From: Burkholderiaceae bacterium
Lineage (GTDB): Bacteria; Pseudomonadota; Gammaproteobacteria; Burkholderiales; Burkholderiaceae_E
Length of the DNA: 64,000 nucleotides
Direction of reading: 5' to 3'
Assembly (NCBI GenBank): GCA_024235875.1
Contig: JACKLP010000003.1
Location: 215,948-279,947 of the forward strand
Positions 7,575 to 16,978 of this stretch are shown here, one piece after another. The notes beneath the pieces were generated by a model that made no database searches, was not told the DNA's origin, and was given only the letters and a program-made list of their open reading frames with translations. The position numbers and the translations under genes are program-made. The stretch's first letter is position 1. Every line of letters begins with the position of its first letter.

Positions 7575-9173
7575 CTAGTCGAAGAGATTCGCGAGGCGTT
7601 GCTTGATGTTGTCGGCGATCCAGAGCGCGACCGCCTGGATGGTCGAGGTCGGGTTCACGCCGCCGGCGGTCACGAACACGCTGCCGTCGACGATGAACAG
7701 GTTCTTGACGTCGTGGCTGCGGCCCCATTCGTTGACCACCGAGCGCTCGGGGTCGGTGCCCATGCGTGCGGTGCCCAGCAGGTGCCAGCCACCGTAGAGA
7801 AGCGGCGAATCCACGAGGATGTCGCGCGCGCCGGCCGCCTGCAGGATCTCTGTGCCGCGCGCGACGCCGTGCTCGAGCATGCGATGGCTGTTCTCGGAGA
7901 TCTCGTAGTGGATCTTCGGGGCCGGAATGCCGTGGGCGTCGGTGAGCTCGGGATCGAGCGTGACCCGGTTGTGCTCCTCGGGCAGGTCCTCGCAGATCAC
8001 GGCCACGCCGATGCCGGAGTTGAACACCTGGCGAAACACGCGGTGGTGATCATCTCCCCAGGGCAGCAGACCGCGCGCCATCGTGTGGGTGGCCGTGCTT
8101 ACCGGGCCGAAGCCACGCGCGAACTGGATCGAGTAGCCGCGCACGAAGCCACGCGAGCGATCGGTCTCGTAGAACTCGTGGCTCCAGGTGTTGATGATCG
8201 GGCCGCGGTAGCCGTCCAGGGGCTCGTCGAAGTAGCCGCGGCTCACCGCGTAGGGATGGAACATCAGGTTCTTGCCGACCAGGCCGCTGCGGTTGGCCAG
8301 GCCGTCGGGAAAGCGCGAGGATGCCGAGTTCAGCAGCAGCCGCGGCGTGCCGATGCCGTTGCAGGCCACGATCACGACCTCGGCCGGCTGGAACTGTTCG
8401 TTGCCATCGGCGTCGAAGTAGACGACGCCCGAGGCCATGCCCTGCTCGTTGGTGGTGATCTCGCGCACGCGGCAGCGCGTGCGCAACTCGACGCGTTGGC
8501 GGATGGCCTCGGGCCAGTAGGTGATGTCGGTGCTGGCCTTGGCGCCCTGCGCGCAGCCGCCCATGCAATGGCCGAGGTTGATGCAGCGGGCGCGGCCTTC
8601 GTGGTCGCGGCTCGCGATCGCACCGTCCGACGGCCACCAGTGCCAGCCGAGCCGGTTCATCGTGCGCCCGAACAACTGCCCGGTCTTGCCCAGCGGCAGC
8701 GGCGGCAGCGCGGCCTCCTTGGGCGGGTAGGCGGGGTCGCCCGCCAGCGACGAGACACCCATCATGCGGTCGTTGGTCTCGAAATAGGGCGCCAGCGTGT
8801 GGTAGTCGATCGGCCAGTCTTCGGCGACGCCGTCGAGCGTGCGCACCCGGAAGTCCGACGGATGCAGGCGCGGGAAATGCGCCGCATAGAGCACGGTGCC
8901 GCCACCGACACCGTTGAAGTTCACCACCTTGATCGGTGAGTCGTCCTCGTTGATCGGGTAGTCGGCGGCGGCCCGGCGCCGGTTCGGGCTCGGGCTCCAG
9001 TCGTTGAACTGGCGGGCTTCCCAGTCGCGGCCGTTGCTGGGGTAGTCACTCTGGCGCACCCAGTCGCCCTGCTCCAGGCACAGGATCCTCATCCTCGTCT
9101 CGGCCAGGCTCCAGGCCACGGCCGCGCCCGATGCGCCGGCGCCAATGATCAACACGTCGACGGGATCGTTCAT
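7575..9173 (-). CDS. GMC family FAD oxidoreductase (gluconate-dehydrogenase-like large subunit)
   Basis: A 532-residue flavoprotein. The FAD-binding Rossmann motif VLIIGAGASGAAVAWS is at residues 8-23. GVGGGTVLYAAH follows in the middle, and the C-terminal GMC motif region contains WHLLGTARMGTDP and FIVDGSVFVTAGGVNPTSTIQAVAL. The start at 9173 has an ideal ribosome binding site (AAAGGAGA, about seven bases away); the longer frame from 9224 is not needed. Cys residues in INLGHCMGGCAQG resemble those of the 2-keto/gluconate dehydrogenase branch. Together with the small subunit it probably oxidises a polyol or sugar acid. The substrate is inferred only from family membership. Confidence 0.88.
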   Translation of the reverse strand: MNDPVDVLIIGAGASGAAVAWSLAETRMRILCLEQGDWVRQSDYPSNGRDWEARQFNDWSPSPNRRRAAADYPINEDDSPIKVVNFNGVGGGTVLYAAHFPRLHPSDFRVRTLDGVAEDWPIDYHTLAPYFETNDRMMGVSSLAGDPAYPPKEAALPPLPLGKTGQLFGRTMNRLGWHWWPSDGAIASRDHEGRARCINLGHCMGGCAQGAKASTDITYWPEAIRQRVELRTRCRVREITTNEQGMASGVVYFDADGNEQFQPAEVVIVACNGIGTPRLLLNSASSRFPDGLANRSGLVGKNLMFHPYAVSRGYFDEPLDGYRGPIINTWSHEFYETDRSRGFVRGYSIQFARGFGPVSTATHTMARGLLPWGDDHHRVFRQVFNSGIGVAVICEDLPEEHNRVTLDPELTDAHGIPAPKIHYEISENSHRMLEHGVARGTEILQAAGARDILVDSPLLYGGWHLLGTARMGTDPERSVVNEWGRSHDVKNLFIVDGSVFVTAGGVNPTSTIQAVALWIADNIKQRLANLFD

Positions 9174-9329
9174 GCGGGCATCTCCTTTGTCGCCATTGAA
9201 GGGCGTTCGCGCTCGCTTGTCCACTGGCGTGGTTCCGCTCGTCGGCGATCGGATTCGGTGGCGCGGCCAGTGATCGGGCCAGCCGGTGGCACACTGGCGT
9301 TTGCGCCACCGAAATGGGAGTCGGCACGA

Positions 9330-10589
9330 ATGCGTACGGCGGGTCGATGGTTATTAGGAATCGTATCGGTCTTGGCGCTGGCGGCGGTGATCGGCGCCGT
9401 GACCTTCCAGGATCGCTTGCTGCGGCTCTACAACGTGCTCACCCTGTTCGACGAGACGCGGATCACGCGCAACTTCTCGTCGATGGACCAGCTGTTCGAG
9501 TCCACGAAGATCCCGCGTGCCGGGGGAGTGCGCGACTTGCCCGAGCGCGCCGCAGCGCTGCCACAGCACTACCGTTTCGCCGGTCGCTCGCGCTCGATCG
9601 CCGACTGGCTCGAGCAGACCCGAACGACCTCGCTGCTGGTGCTGCGCGACGGCGCTATCGTGCACGAACGCTATTTGCTCGGTACCGGGCGCGAGGACCG
9701 GCGCATATCCTGGTCGATGGCCAAGTCCTTTCTGTCGGCGCTGTTCGGGCCGGTCCTTGCCGACGGCCGGATCCGCGGCCTCGACGATGTGGTCACGCGC
9801 TACGTACCCGCGCTGGCGGGCACGGCCTATGATGGCGTCACGATCCGCCAGGTGCTGCAGATGGCGAGCGGCGTGAAGTTCAACGAGGACTACCTCGACT
9901 TCAATAGCGACATCAATCGAATGGGGCGGGTTCTCGCGCTCGGCGGCTCGATGGACGCGTTCGCCGCCGGCTTGCGCGAACGCATTCGCCAACCGGGCGT
10001 GGCGCGCCAGTACACGTCGATCGACACCCATGTGATCGGCATGGTGCTTCGGGCGGCCACCGGCAAGTCGCTGGCCACCCTGATGCACGAGACGCTATGG
10101 TCCAGGCTCGGCGTCGAGGACGATGCCGTCTACCTGACCGACGGCTTCGGCGTGGCGTTCGCGCTCGGCGGGCTGAACCTGCGAACACGCGACTATGCCC
10201 GCTTCGGCCAGTTGATGCTCGATCACGGTCGAATCGATGGCGCGCAGTTGGTGCCGGCCGCGTGGATCGACGAAGCGGTACGCAATAGCGCGCCGGTCGC
10301 CGCTGCCCCGGGCAGTGCGTTCGGCTACGGCTACCAGTGGTGGGTACCGCCATTGGCCGATGAAGGCGAGTTCTTTGCGATCGGGGTCTATGGCCAGTAC
10401 CTGTACGTCAATCGCAAGGCACGGGTCGTGATCGTGAAGACGTCATCGCACCGGGGCTTTCGCAACGATGGCGCGCGTGGCGAACGCATCCGGCTCGAGA
10501 CGATCGCGATGTTCCGTGAGATCGCGGGCGCGCTGAGCGACTGGGCCGTGCCCGAGACCCCCGATTGGCGGCCGCCGGGCGCCAGGTGA
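9330..10589 (+). CDS. Membrane-anchored serine hydrolase (beta-lactamase/class C family)
   Basis: A 419-residue protein with an N-terminal hydrophobic anchor or signal (WLLGIVSVLALAAVIGAV). Its catalytic domain carries the SxxK motif SMAKS (Ser about 129, Lys about 132). A downstream YTSIDTH segment is the likely second catalytic motif (Y-x-S/N), and an SSHRG near the C-terminus stands in for the KTG-like box. This is the DUF/beta-lactamase-related group of esterases and peptidases, acting outside the cytoplasm. The start at 9330 follows GGGAG at a workable distance; the frame from 9258 would add an unlikely N-terminus. It diverges from the GMC operon. Confidence 0.85.
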   Translation: MRTAGRWLLGIVSVLALAAVIGAVTFQDRLLRLYNVLTLFDETRITRNFSSMDQLFESTKIPRAGGVRDLPERAAALPQHYRFAGRSRSIADWLEQTRTTSLLVLRDGAIVHERYLLGTGREDRRISWSMAKSFLSALFGPVLADGRIRGLDDVVTRYVPALAGTAYDGVTIRQVLQMASGVKFNEDYLDFNSDINRMGRVLALGGSMDAFAAGLRERIRQPGVARQYTSIDTHVIGMVLRAATGKSLATLMHETLWSRLGVEDDAVYLTDGFGVAFALGGLNLRTRDYARFGQLMLDHGRIDGAQLVPAAWIDEAVRNSAPVAAAPGSAFGYGYQWWVPPLADEGEFFAIGVYGQYLYVNRKARVVIVKTSSHRGFRNDGARGERIRLETIAMFREIAGALSDWAVPETPDWRPPGAR

Positions 10590-10711
10590 CTCCCGCATTC
10601 CCGGTATGGGCGCGGCACGGTGAACACGTCAGACTCGGCGACGAAAAGAAGCGCTTGTCCGTCCGCGCTCGTCGTCGTGGCGACGGGTCGTCCCATTCAG
10701 AGGAGCACCAC

Positions 10712-11416
10712 ATGATCATCAGAACCCTGCTCGTTGCGATCGCGATGTTAACGTTCGCCAACGTCGCGTCGGCCGCCGGCTTCAAGATCAAGAACTGCGA
10801 GCCGGTCGCCGAGACGGCGGTACGCAAGGCCCATGGCTTCGTCAGCAGCAACCTGACGGCCCTGTTCAACGGCATGACCTTCCTGACGGTCAAACAGCGC
10901 GACGAGATGAAGCGCAAGTGGTCCCGCATGACGGTCGACTGCATCGATCGCAAGCCCGTCTGCTTCAAGAAGCAGAACCTGAACGGTCGTTCCCACGGTG
11001 GGGTCGGCAACGAAGTCAATCTCTGCTACTTCAATCGCGTGGATCGGGGGGAGAAGATCTGCGATCTGGTCGGTACGATGGTGCACGAGGAAGGGCACGC
11101 CAACGGCATGCCCTCGATGAAGGGCCACAACAATCCGACACCCACCATCAGGGCGCAGGACACCGTCTATCGAATGGGTTCCCATGCCAGTTCGTTCTGC
11201 CGGACCAAGGCGAGTGCGGGGCAGTTCGCGAACACGACGCTTGCCGGCCGCTCGAGCCTGGCGATCGGCAAGTCCTGCGGCGTAGACGACCAGTGCAAGA
11301 CCGGCAAGTGCCAGAAGGGCAAGTGCGTTTGCAAGCGCGATGCCGACTGCGGCAACGCGTCGCAGTGGAACTGCAAGAAGCCGATCGGCAAGACGAACTA
11401 CTGCAAGAAGCGCTAG
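10712..11416 (+). CDS. Secreted Cys-rich protein with an HExxH motif (putative metallopeptidase)
   Basis: A 234-residue protein with a clear signal peptide (IIRTLLVAIAMLTFANVASA). Mid-protein it has VGTMVHEEGHANGMPS, an HExxH zinc-protease motif (HEEGH). The last 50 residues are a compact Cys/Lys-rich tail (CGVDDQCKTGKCQKGKCVCK, then DCGNASQWNCKKP) resembling small disulfide-bonded modules of secreted proteins. The start at 10712 follows AGGAG. I do not recognise the whole protein as a named family; a secreted zinc peptidase with a disulfide-rich C-terminal module is inferred. Its stop codon interlocks with that of the convergent TRAP gene (CTAG). Confidence 0.75.
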   Translation: MIIRTLLVAIAMLTFANVASAAGFKIKNCEPVAETAVRKAHGFVSSNLTALFNGMTFLTVKQRDEMKRKWSRMTVDCIDRKPVCFKKQNLNGRSHGGVGNEVNLCYFNRVDRGEKICDLVGTMVHEEGHANGMPSMKGHNNPTPTIRAQDTVYRMGSHASSFCRTKASAGQFANTTLAGRSSLAIGKSCGVDDQCKTGKCQKGKCVCKRDADCGNASQWNCKKPIGKTNYCKKR

Positions 11417-12684
11417 CCGAACCTGCCGTCGACCAGGTACATCGCGATCCACGGCTTCCAGACCACGAGCGCGAGGCCGACGAGCATCATCACGATGAAC
11501 GGGGCCGCCGCTCGCACGAGTAGGCCGAAGGGCTGCTTGAACGTGCTCATCGCCACGATCAGGTTCAGGCCCACGGGCGGTGTCAGGTAGCCGATCTCGA
11601 GGTTCAGGATCATGATGAGCCCGAAGACCACCTTGTCATAGCCATAGGCGGCCGCCACCGGTGCGAGCAGCGGGCCGAGCACCAGGATCGCCTCGCCGGT
11701 CGTCATCAGGCAGCCGACCGCGAGCAGCAGTGCATTGACGAGCAGCATGAACGACACCGGGCTCGAGATGTAGGTCTGCACGAAGCCGACCATCGCGTCG
11801 GGCACCCGGTGCTCGATCAGCACCAGGTTCAGGCTCAGGGCCACGGCCAGCACCGGGAACAGCGAGCCGCCAAGCTTGGCCGCCTCGAGCACGACGTCGT
11901 AGAACTCGCGCATCCGGAAGTCCTGGTGCACGAAGACCTCGATGACCAACGCATAGGCGAGCGCCACCGCCGCGGCTTCGGTCGCGGTGAAGTAGCCCGA
12001 GTAGATACCGCCGAGCAGAATGACCGGCATCAGCAGCGACCAGACGCCTTCGCGTAGTGCCCGGGCAAGCTCGCCCAGGTCGAGGGCGCGAAACGGCATG
12101 GCGCGGTTCTTCCAGACCGCATAGGCCGACAGCAGGACGGTGAGGAGCAGGCCAGGGCCGACGCCCGCCAGGAAGAGGTCGGTGATCGAGGTCTCGGTGA
12201 CCAAGCCGTAGAGGATCAGCGGGATCGACGGCGGAATGATGATGCCGAGGGTACCGCCCGACATGATCGCGCCGAACGAGAACTTCGGGTCGTAGTCGGC
12301 CGCTCGCAGCGCGGGGTACATCACCGAGCCGATCGCCAGCATGGTCACGATCGACGACCCCGAGATCGACGCGAATACCGCACAGCTCAGCACGCAGGCC
12401 ACGCCCAGGCCGCCGGGTAGCGGACGCGCGATCGCCGCCATGATGCGCACCAGCCGCCGTGCGGTGGATCCGCGCGTCATGACACTGCCGCACAGCATGA
12501 ACAGGGGGATCGAGAGGATCAGCTCCTTGTCGAGCCCGACCCACATGTCCTCGATGATGTAGTCGAGTTGGCCCCGGCCCCAGATCAACTGGACCACGGC
12601 CGCGAGCGCGAGCAGGATCACGAACAAGGGCTGGCGCAGCACCAGCAGCAAGAGCACGAGCCCGACCAGCAGCAGTGCGCTCAT
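11413..12684 (-). CDS. dctM: TRAP transporter large permease (DctM family)
   Basis: A 423-residue, very hydrophobic membrane protein of normal DctM length. It begins SALLLVGLVLLLLVLRQPL and carries the characteristic GGTLGIIIPPSIPLILYG motif and, late in the protein, LEIGYLTPPVGLNLIVA. It forms the ion-coupled channel of a tripartite periplasmic C4-dicarboxylate-type transporter with the DctQ and DctP homologues directly upstream. The ATG at 12684 is chosen because it follows GAGGGACGGG and gives the usual N-terminus. The substrate is undetermined; TRAP systems import many organic acids. Confidence 0.92.
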   Translation of the reverse strand: MSALLLVGLVLLLLVLRQPLFVILLALAAVVQLIWGRGQLDYIIEDMWVGLDKELILSIPLFMLCGSVMTRGSTARRLVRIMAAIARPLPGGLGVACVLSCAVFASISGSSIVTMLAIGSVMYPALRAADYDPKFSFGAIMSGGTLGIIIPPSIPLILYGLVTETSITDLFLAGVGPGLLLTVLLSAYAVWKNRAMPFRALDLGELARALREGVWSLLMPVILLGGIYSGYFTATEAAAVALAYALVIEVFVHQDFRMREFYDVVLEAAKLGGSLFPVLAVALSLNLVLIEHRVPDAMVGFVQTYISSPVSFMLLVNALLLAVGCLMTTGEAILVLGPLLAPVAAAYGYDKVVFGLIMILNLEIGYLTPPVGLNLIVAMSTFKQPFGLLVRAAAPFIVMMLVGLALVVWKPWIAMYLVDGRFG

Positions 12685-12694
12685 CGCCCGTCCC

Positions 12695-13240
12695 TCATTC
12701 CTGGAACTCGGGTGGCGGGGGCTTGAGGCCTGGCCACGCGGCAAACAGGAGATAGCGAACGGCCGCCGAGACGAAGCCGGCCGGAATCGCGAGCTGGAAG
12801 GGCCAGACCTCCCATTCCAGCACCGGTGCCCGCATGCCGGTGCTCTTAGAGGCCATCACGAATTCGAGCCCGTACCACGCGACCCCCAGCACGAATATGC
12901 CGGTGAAGGCGTCGGCAATCCGGTCCAGCACGGGTCCCCAGCGCGCGGGCACCCACGAGAAGGCGACGCGAGGCACCAGATGCGAACTGGTGGCGGTCGC
13001 GATGCCGACACCGCAAAACGAGCCGACGACGAGCGCGTACACCGAAATCCGCTGTGCGCCGGGCACGCCGATCGCACCCACCTTGAAGCCCATCGCATGG
13101 AGCATCGGCCCGATCACCTCGCGACCGAGCACATCGAGCATCAGCAGCACGGCGATCAAGCCAAAGGCGAGGATCGCGACCCAGCACTCGACGCGATGCC
13201 AGGTCCGTGCGAGCTTGCGCGGACCGACCACGACGCTCAT
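12695..13240 (-). CDS. dctQ: TRAP transporter small permease (DctQ family)
   Basis: A 181-residue protein with four membrane segments, beginning near CWVAILAFGLIAVLLMLDVLG, the typical first helix of DctQ subunits. The ATG overlaps the stop of the upstream dctP-like gene (ATGA), and the dctM-like gene follows ten bases later, so the three are one operon in the order P-Q-M. A second in-frame ATG twelve bases upstream is a possible alternative start. Confidence 0.88.
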   Translation of the reverse strand: MSVVVGPRKLARTWHRVECWVAILAFGLIAVLLMLDVLGREVIGPMLHAMGFKVGAIGVPGAQRISVYALVVGSFCGVGIATATSSHLVPRVAFSWVPARWGPVLDRIADAFTGIFVLGVAWYGLEFVMASKSTGMRAPVLEWEVWPFQLAIPAGFVSAAVRYLLFAAWPGLKPPPPEFQE

Positions 13241-14247
13241 TTCACCGGACATTCCTTCTTGCCGGCGATGGCGATGTCGAACAGCCGCTGGGCCTCGCCT
13301 CCCATTGCCTTGACCATCTCGGGCCAGGACTTGGACACGGCTGCGGCCCACTCGGCGCGCTGCTCGGCCGTGGGTACGACGATCTGGCCACCCCCTTTCT
13401 TGTGCGCCTGGCGCAGGAACTCCTCGAGGCCACGGATCTTGGCGCGTTGCATCGATGAAGGCTGCTTGGCGTAGGCGCTCAGGATCGCGTCCTGCTGGGT
13501 CTTGCTCAGACGCTCGAAGGTGCGCTTGTTGATGATCACCAGCGCCTGCGTATTCCACATGTTCACGACCGAGAGCACGGGTGCGACCTTGTTCAGGCCC
13601 GAGGGCACGTAGAGCGCCATCGGCGAACCGGTGGTGTCGACCAGTCCGGTCTGCAATGCCGAAGACCAGTCGGGTACGCCGACGAAGGACGAGTTCGCGC
13701 CCAGCGTGGCCCACATGATCTTCTGGTTCTTGGTGTAGGAGACCGCCTTGATACCGGCGACGTCCTTGGGCGTGACGAAGGCGCGCTTGCCGATCAGGTC
13801 GATCTGCCCGACCTCGCCGATCGAGAGCAGCTTCACGCCCTTCTTCTCGAGCAGCTCGGCGAAAACCTTGCGTAGATGGTTGTCCATCACGCAGTCCGAC
13901 TGCGCCGGACTGTCGAAAAGGAATGGAATGATCGCGACCTGCAGCTCGGGCAACAGCAACGAGACCGCACCGGTCGAGAAGGCGCCGATGTCGATTCGCC
14001 CGCGCGCCACCTGTTGCACGGTGTCCTGCTCGTTGCCAAGCTGACCACCGAAGAACGGCTCGACCTTGATCGAGCCCTTGCTCTCGGCATCGGCGTCGGC
14101 GACGAACTGCCGGATCTGGTCGGCCCAGGGCGACTTGGCCGGGCCGTTCGAGGTGTAGCGTAGCGTGACCGGCTTGTCCGCGGCCGACGCGGTGCCGGCG
14201 ACGGCAATGCTGGCGGCGGCGAACGCCGTGAGTAGGGACTTCAGCAT
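13237..14247 (-). CDS. dctP: TRAP transporter periplasmic solute-binding protein (DctP family)
   Basis: A 336-residue secreted protein with a signal peptide ending near AGTASAADKP. The mature part begins VTLRYTSNGPAKSPWADQ and includes FSTGAVSLLLPELQVAIIPFLF and FVTPKDVAGIKAVSYTKNQ, the pattern of TRAP binding proteins. A conserved Arg in this region of the family contacts the carboxylate of the ligand, so an organic acid is the likely substrate. AGGAGG precedes the start. It is the first gene of the TRAP operon. Confidence 0.88.
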   Translation of the reverse strand: MLKSLLTAFAAASIAVAGTASAADKPVTLRYTSNGPAKSPWADQIRQFVADADAESKGSIKVEPFFGGQLGNEQDTVQQVARGRIDIGAFSTGAVSLLLPELQVAIIPFLFDSPAQSDCVMDNHLRKVFAELLEKKGVKLLSIGEVGQIDLIGKRAFVTPKDVAGIKAVSYTKNQKIMWATLGANSSFVGVPDWSSALQTGLVDTTGSPMALYVPSGLNKVAPVLSVVNMWNTQALVIINKRTFERLSKTQQDAILSAYAKQPSSMQRAKIRGLEEFLRQAHKKGGGQIVVPTAEQRAEWAAAVSKSWPEMVKAMGGEAQRLFDIAIAGKKECPVK

Positions 14248-14353
14248 GATGACAGGGCTCCTCCTGGGGGCGAGACGAGGCAGGTGCTCGCGATGAATCA
14301 CGTTGAGTCGCCTTGTGGCGACATGGCTCGACGTCGGGACGCGGTGCGCCGGA

Positions 14354-15217
14354 TCAGTGCTTGCCCAGCGCTGCAGCCTCCGCCGCGCAATCACGCGCCG
14401 GCGGGGCGCCGCTGGCGCGCGCCGCAGCGACCTCGTGCCGGGCTCGACGCATCTGGGCCCTGAAGAGCCGGTCGGCGTGCAGTCGTGCGACGGCAGCGGC
14501 ACCTACGACGCGCCCGGCATCGACGTCGCTTTGCCAATGTACGCCGCAGACCACTCGGCTCTGGCCGAACGCGTGCCCGCGCTTGAGGATCGCGTCGGCG
14601 CGATCGGGGGCCAACTCGGCCAGCACGAGTGCCCACGCCCAGCCCAGGGCGGCATGGCCCGATGGGTATGAGCCGTCCTTGAGCAGTCGCTTCTCGCCGG
14701 CGGGTGCGCAGCTGCCAACCTTGTGCGCAACGAAGGGACGGACACGCTTGTAATGGTTCTTGGCGCCATAGGTGGCGAGCCCGGCATCGGCCAGGGAGCG
14801 GCGCAGCAACATGTTCAGGTGGGGCGTCGCGCTTTCTGAGATCGTCACCCCGAGCGCGCAGGCGAAGGTGCCGGCGGCATGCGGGAAATGCAGGTCCGCG
14901 TCGGCGGCCGCGAGTAGCCAGCGCGGCGAGCCGCGCTGGGCCTGGCTCGCGTCGAACCCGGCCTCGTCGGCCGCCTGCGCGGGTGATCCCGGTGCGGGAG
15001 GTGGTGGCAACAACGCGAGGCTGTCCGGCAGCGACTTGCGTGGCAGGTAGCCGATCAGGTAACCGGAACCCGGCCGCAGCTCGGGCACCTCGCTCGTCGA
15101 CGTGGGCGGGACGGGATGGGTGGCACAGGCGGCAACGGCCACTACCAGGGCGGCAAGTACGCCACCACGCACGAGACGACGCGACATCGAGGTCCCGCCG
15201 AGCAACCGATCCAGCAT
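14354..15217 (-). CDS. Class A (PhoN-type) acid phosphatase, probable lipoprotein
   Basis: A 287-residue PAP2-superfamily phosphatase. The signature DGSYPSGHAALGWAWAL and, downstream, SRVVCGVHWQSDVDAGR supply the phosphate-binding and catalytic His residues of class A non-specific acid phosphatases; KRVRPF provides the first motif. The N-terminus is a signal sequence ending in VAAC, which fits a lipobox, so the protein is probably anchored in the periplasm. The start at 15217 follows GAGGAGA; an ATG at 15187 is an alternative. It scavenges phosphate from monoesters, based on family knowledge. It lies just downstream of the TRAP promoter region. Confidence 0.85.
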   Translation of the reverse strand: MLDRLLGGTSMSRRLVRGGVLAALVVAVAACATHPVPPTSTSEVPELRPGSGYLIGYLPRKSLPDSLALLPPPPAPGSPAQAADEAGFDASQAQRGSPRWLLAAADADLHFPHAAGTFACALGVTISESATPHLNMLLRRSLADAGLATYGAKNHYKRVRPFVAHKVGSCAPAGEKRLLKDGSYPSGHAALGWAWALVLAELAPDRADAILKRGHAFGQSRVVCGVHWQSDVDAGRVVGAAAVARLHADRLFRAQMRRARHEVAAARASGAPPARDCAAEAAALGKH

Positions 15218-15331
15218 GAAATGTCTCCTCGCGCGGCGAGACCCGCCAACGCGCTTGTCATCGTAGGAACCGCGCGTCGCCATCATAACCGGGCGCGGGC
15301 TTTCCCGGCGCACGCCGCCGCGCGGCAATCT

Positions 15332-16978
15332 TCAGACCGCCTCGGGCACCATCTCGATCGCGCCGCACGGGCACTCGGCCGCGCACAGGCCACAACCCTT
15401 GCAGTACTCGTAGTCGATGCGGAAGCGCTCGCCCGGCCCGAGCTTGATCACCGCATTGTCCGGACACACGCCGTAGCAGTTGTCGCACTCGAAGCAGTTG
15501 CCGCAACTGAGGCAGCGACGCGCCTCGAACAGCGCGTTGTCCTCGGTCAGGCCGCCTTGGACTTCGTCGAAGCTGCTGGTGCGCCGGGCCAGGTCGAGCT
15601 GGGGGCGGACGGTCTTGGGTGCATCGCTGTAGTACCAGGTATTGAGCCGTTCGAAGCTCGCCGGCGCATGCGGCGGATCGGTCTGGACGCTCGCGCCGCG
15701 CAGCCACGCATCGACATGGCGCGCGGCCTTCTTGCCATGGCCGACCGCGACCGTGACATTGCGCTCGGCCGGCACCATGTCGCCGCCGGCGAACAGGCCC
15801 GGATGGCCGGTCATCATCGTGTCGGGGTCCACCTCGACCACGCCGTCGGTGACGGTCAGGCCCGGCACCGTGTCGAGCAGCGACAGGTCGACGTCTTGTC
15901 CGAGCGCGAGCACCAGCGAGTCGGCCTCGAGCGTCTCGAGCTCGCCGGTGGGCTGCGGCTTGCCGTCCTCGTCCAGGCGCATCTTCTCGATCGTGAGCGC
16001 GCCTTCGCCGGCCTGGCGGATCGTGGAGAGCCACTTGACCATCACGCCTTCCTCGAGCGCTTCCTCGACCTCGAAGTCGTGTGCGGGCATCTTCTCGCGG
16101 GTGCGCCGATAGACGATGATCGCCTCGGTGGCGCCGAGCCGACGCGCGGTGCGCGCGACATCGATCGCGGTGTTGCCGCCGCCGTAGACCACGACCCGGC
16201 GACCCAGCATCGGCTGCAGCTCGGCCTCGCCCGTGCCTTCCATCGAGCGCAGCACCGAGACCGCATCGAGGATGCGCGACGAATCCTTGGCCGGGATGAA
16301 GGCGCGTCGCGCGATGTGGGCACCGACCGCGAGAAAGGCGGCATCGTAGCCGCCGGCCTGCATCGTGTGCGCGAGGTCGGTGATCTTCTCGCCCAGCTGC
16401 AGGCGTACGCCCATCTCGACGATGCGCTGCATCTCGGCATCGAGTACGTCACGCGGCAGGCGGTACTTGGGGATGCCGAAGCGCATCATGCCGCCGGCCA
16501 GCGGCCCGGCTTCGATCACGGTGACCGCGTGGCCGCGACCGCGCAGGTGATAGGCGGCCGACATGCCCGAGGGGCCGGCCCCCACCACCAGCACCTGCTT
16601 GCCGGTCTCGGTGGCGGGTGCATCGAAGCGCCAGCCGCGCCGGATGGCCTCGTCGCCCAGAAAGCGCTCGACCGAGTTGATGCCGACGGCGGCATCGAGC
16701 CGGGCGCGATTGCACGCGCCCTCGCACGAGTGATAGCAGACCCGGCCCATGATCGCGGGGAAGGGGTTGTCGCGCACCAGGTGGCGCCAGGCGGCCTCGT
16801 AGTTGCCGGACTCGGCGTGATAGAGCCAGCCCTGGATGTCTTCGCCGGCTGGACACTGCGCGTTGCACGGCGGCAGGCGATCGACATAGACCGGGCGCTC
16901 GGTGCGCCAGGTACCGGTGTGATTGGCGAGCGAGGAGCCCGGGTCGAGCGTGATCGCGAAAGGCTTTTGCATCGTCAC
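15332..16978 (-). CDS. GltD-like NAD(P)-binding flavoprotein fused to a 2x[4Fe-4S] ferredoxin domain
   Basis: A 548-residue protein. The N-terminal Cys clusters (LPPCNAQCPAGED, CYHSCEGACNR) match the glutamate-synthase small-subunit type iron-sulfur region. The FAD-binding motif VLVVGAGPSGMSAAYHLRG and a second nucleotide motif VVVYGGGNTAIDVAR (NAD(P)H) follow. The C-terminus is a ferredoxin-like tail with CLSCGNCFECDNCYGVCP and CKGCGLCAAECPCGAI. It is the last gene of the oxidoreductase operon and probably passes electrons from the catalytic core to NAD(P). Its GTG start overlaps the previous stop; an ATG six bases later is possible. The fusion combines the delta (ferredoxin) and epsilon (flavoprotein) roles. 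Confidence 0.88.
   Translation of the reverse strand: MTMQKPFAITLDPGSSLANHTGTWRTERPVYVDRLPPCNAQCPAGEDIQGWLYHAESGNYEAAWRHLVRDNPFPAIMGRVCYHSCEGACNRARLDAAVGINSVERFLGDEAIRRGWRFDAPATETGKQVLVVGAGPSGMSAAYHLRGRGHAVTVIEAGPLAGGMMRFGIPKYRLPRDVLDAEMQRIVEMGVRLQLGEKITDLAHTMQAGGYDAAFLAVGAHIARRAFIPAKDSSRILDAVSVLRSMEGTGEAELQPMLGRRVVVYGGGNTAIDVARTARRLGATEAIIVYRRTREKMPAHDFEVEEALEEGVMVKWLSTIRQAGEGALTIEKMRLDEDGKPQPTGELETLEADSLVLALGQDVDLSLLDTVPGLTVTDGVVEVDPDTMMTGHPGLFAGGDMVPAERNVTVAVGHGKKAARHVDAWLRGASVQTDPPHAPASFERLNTWYYSDAPKTVRPQLDLARRTSSFDEVQGGLTEDNALFEARRCLSCGNCFECDNCYGVCPDNAVIKLGPGERFRIDYEYCKGCGLCAAECPCGAIEMVPEAV

Noticed and set aside
6960..8939. Long + strand frame across the TrmO and GMC genes
   Set aside because: It is antisense to real genes on the minus strand and shows no family motif; high-GC shadow.
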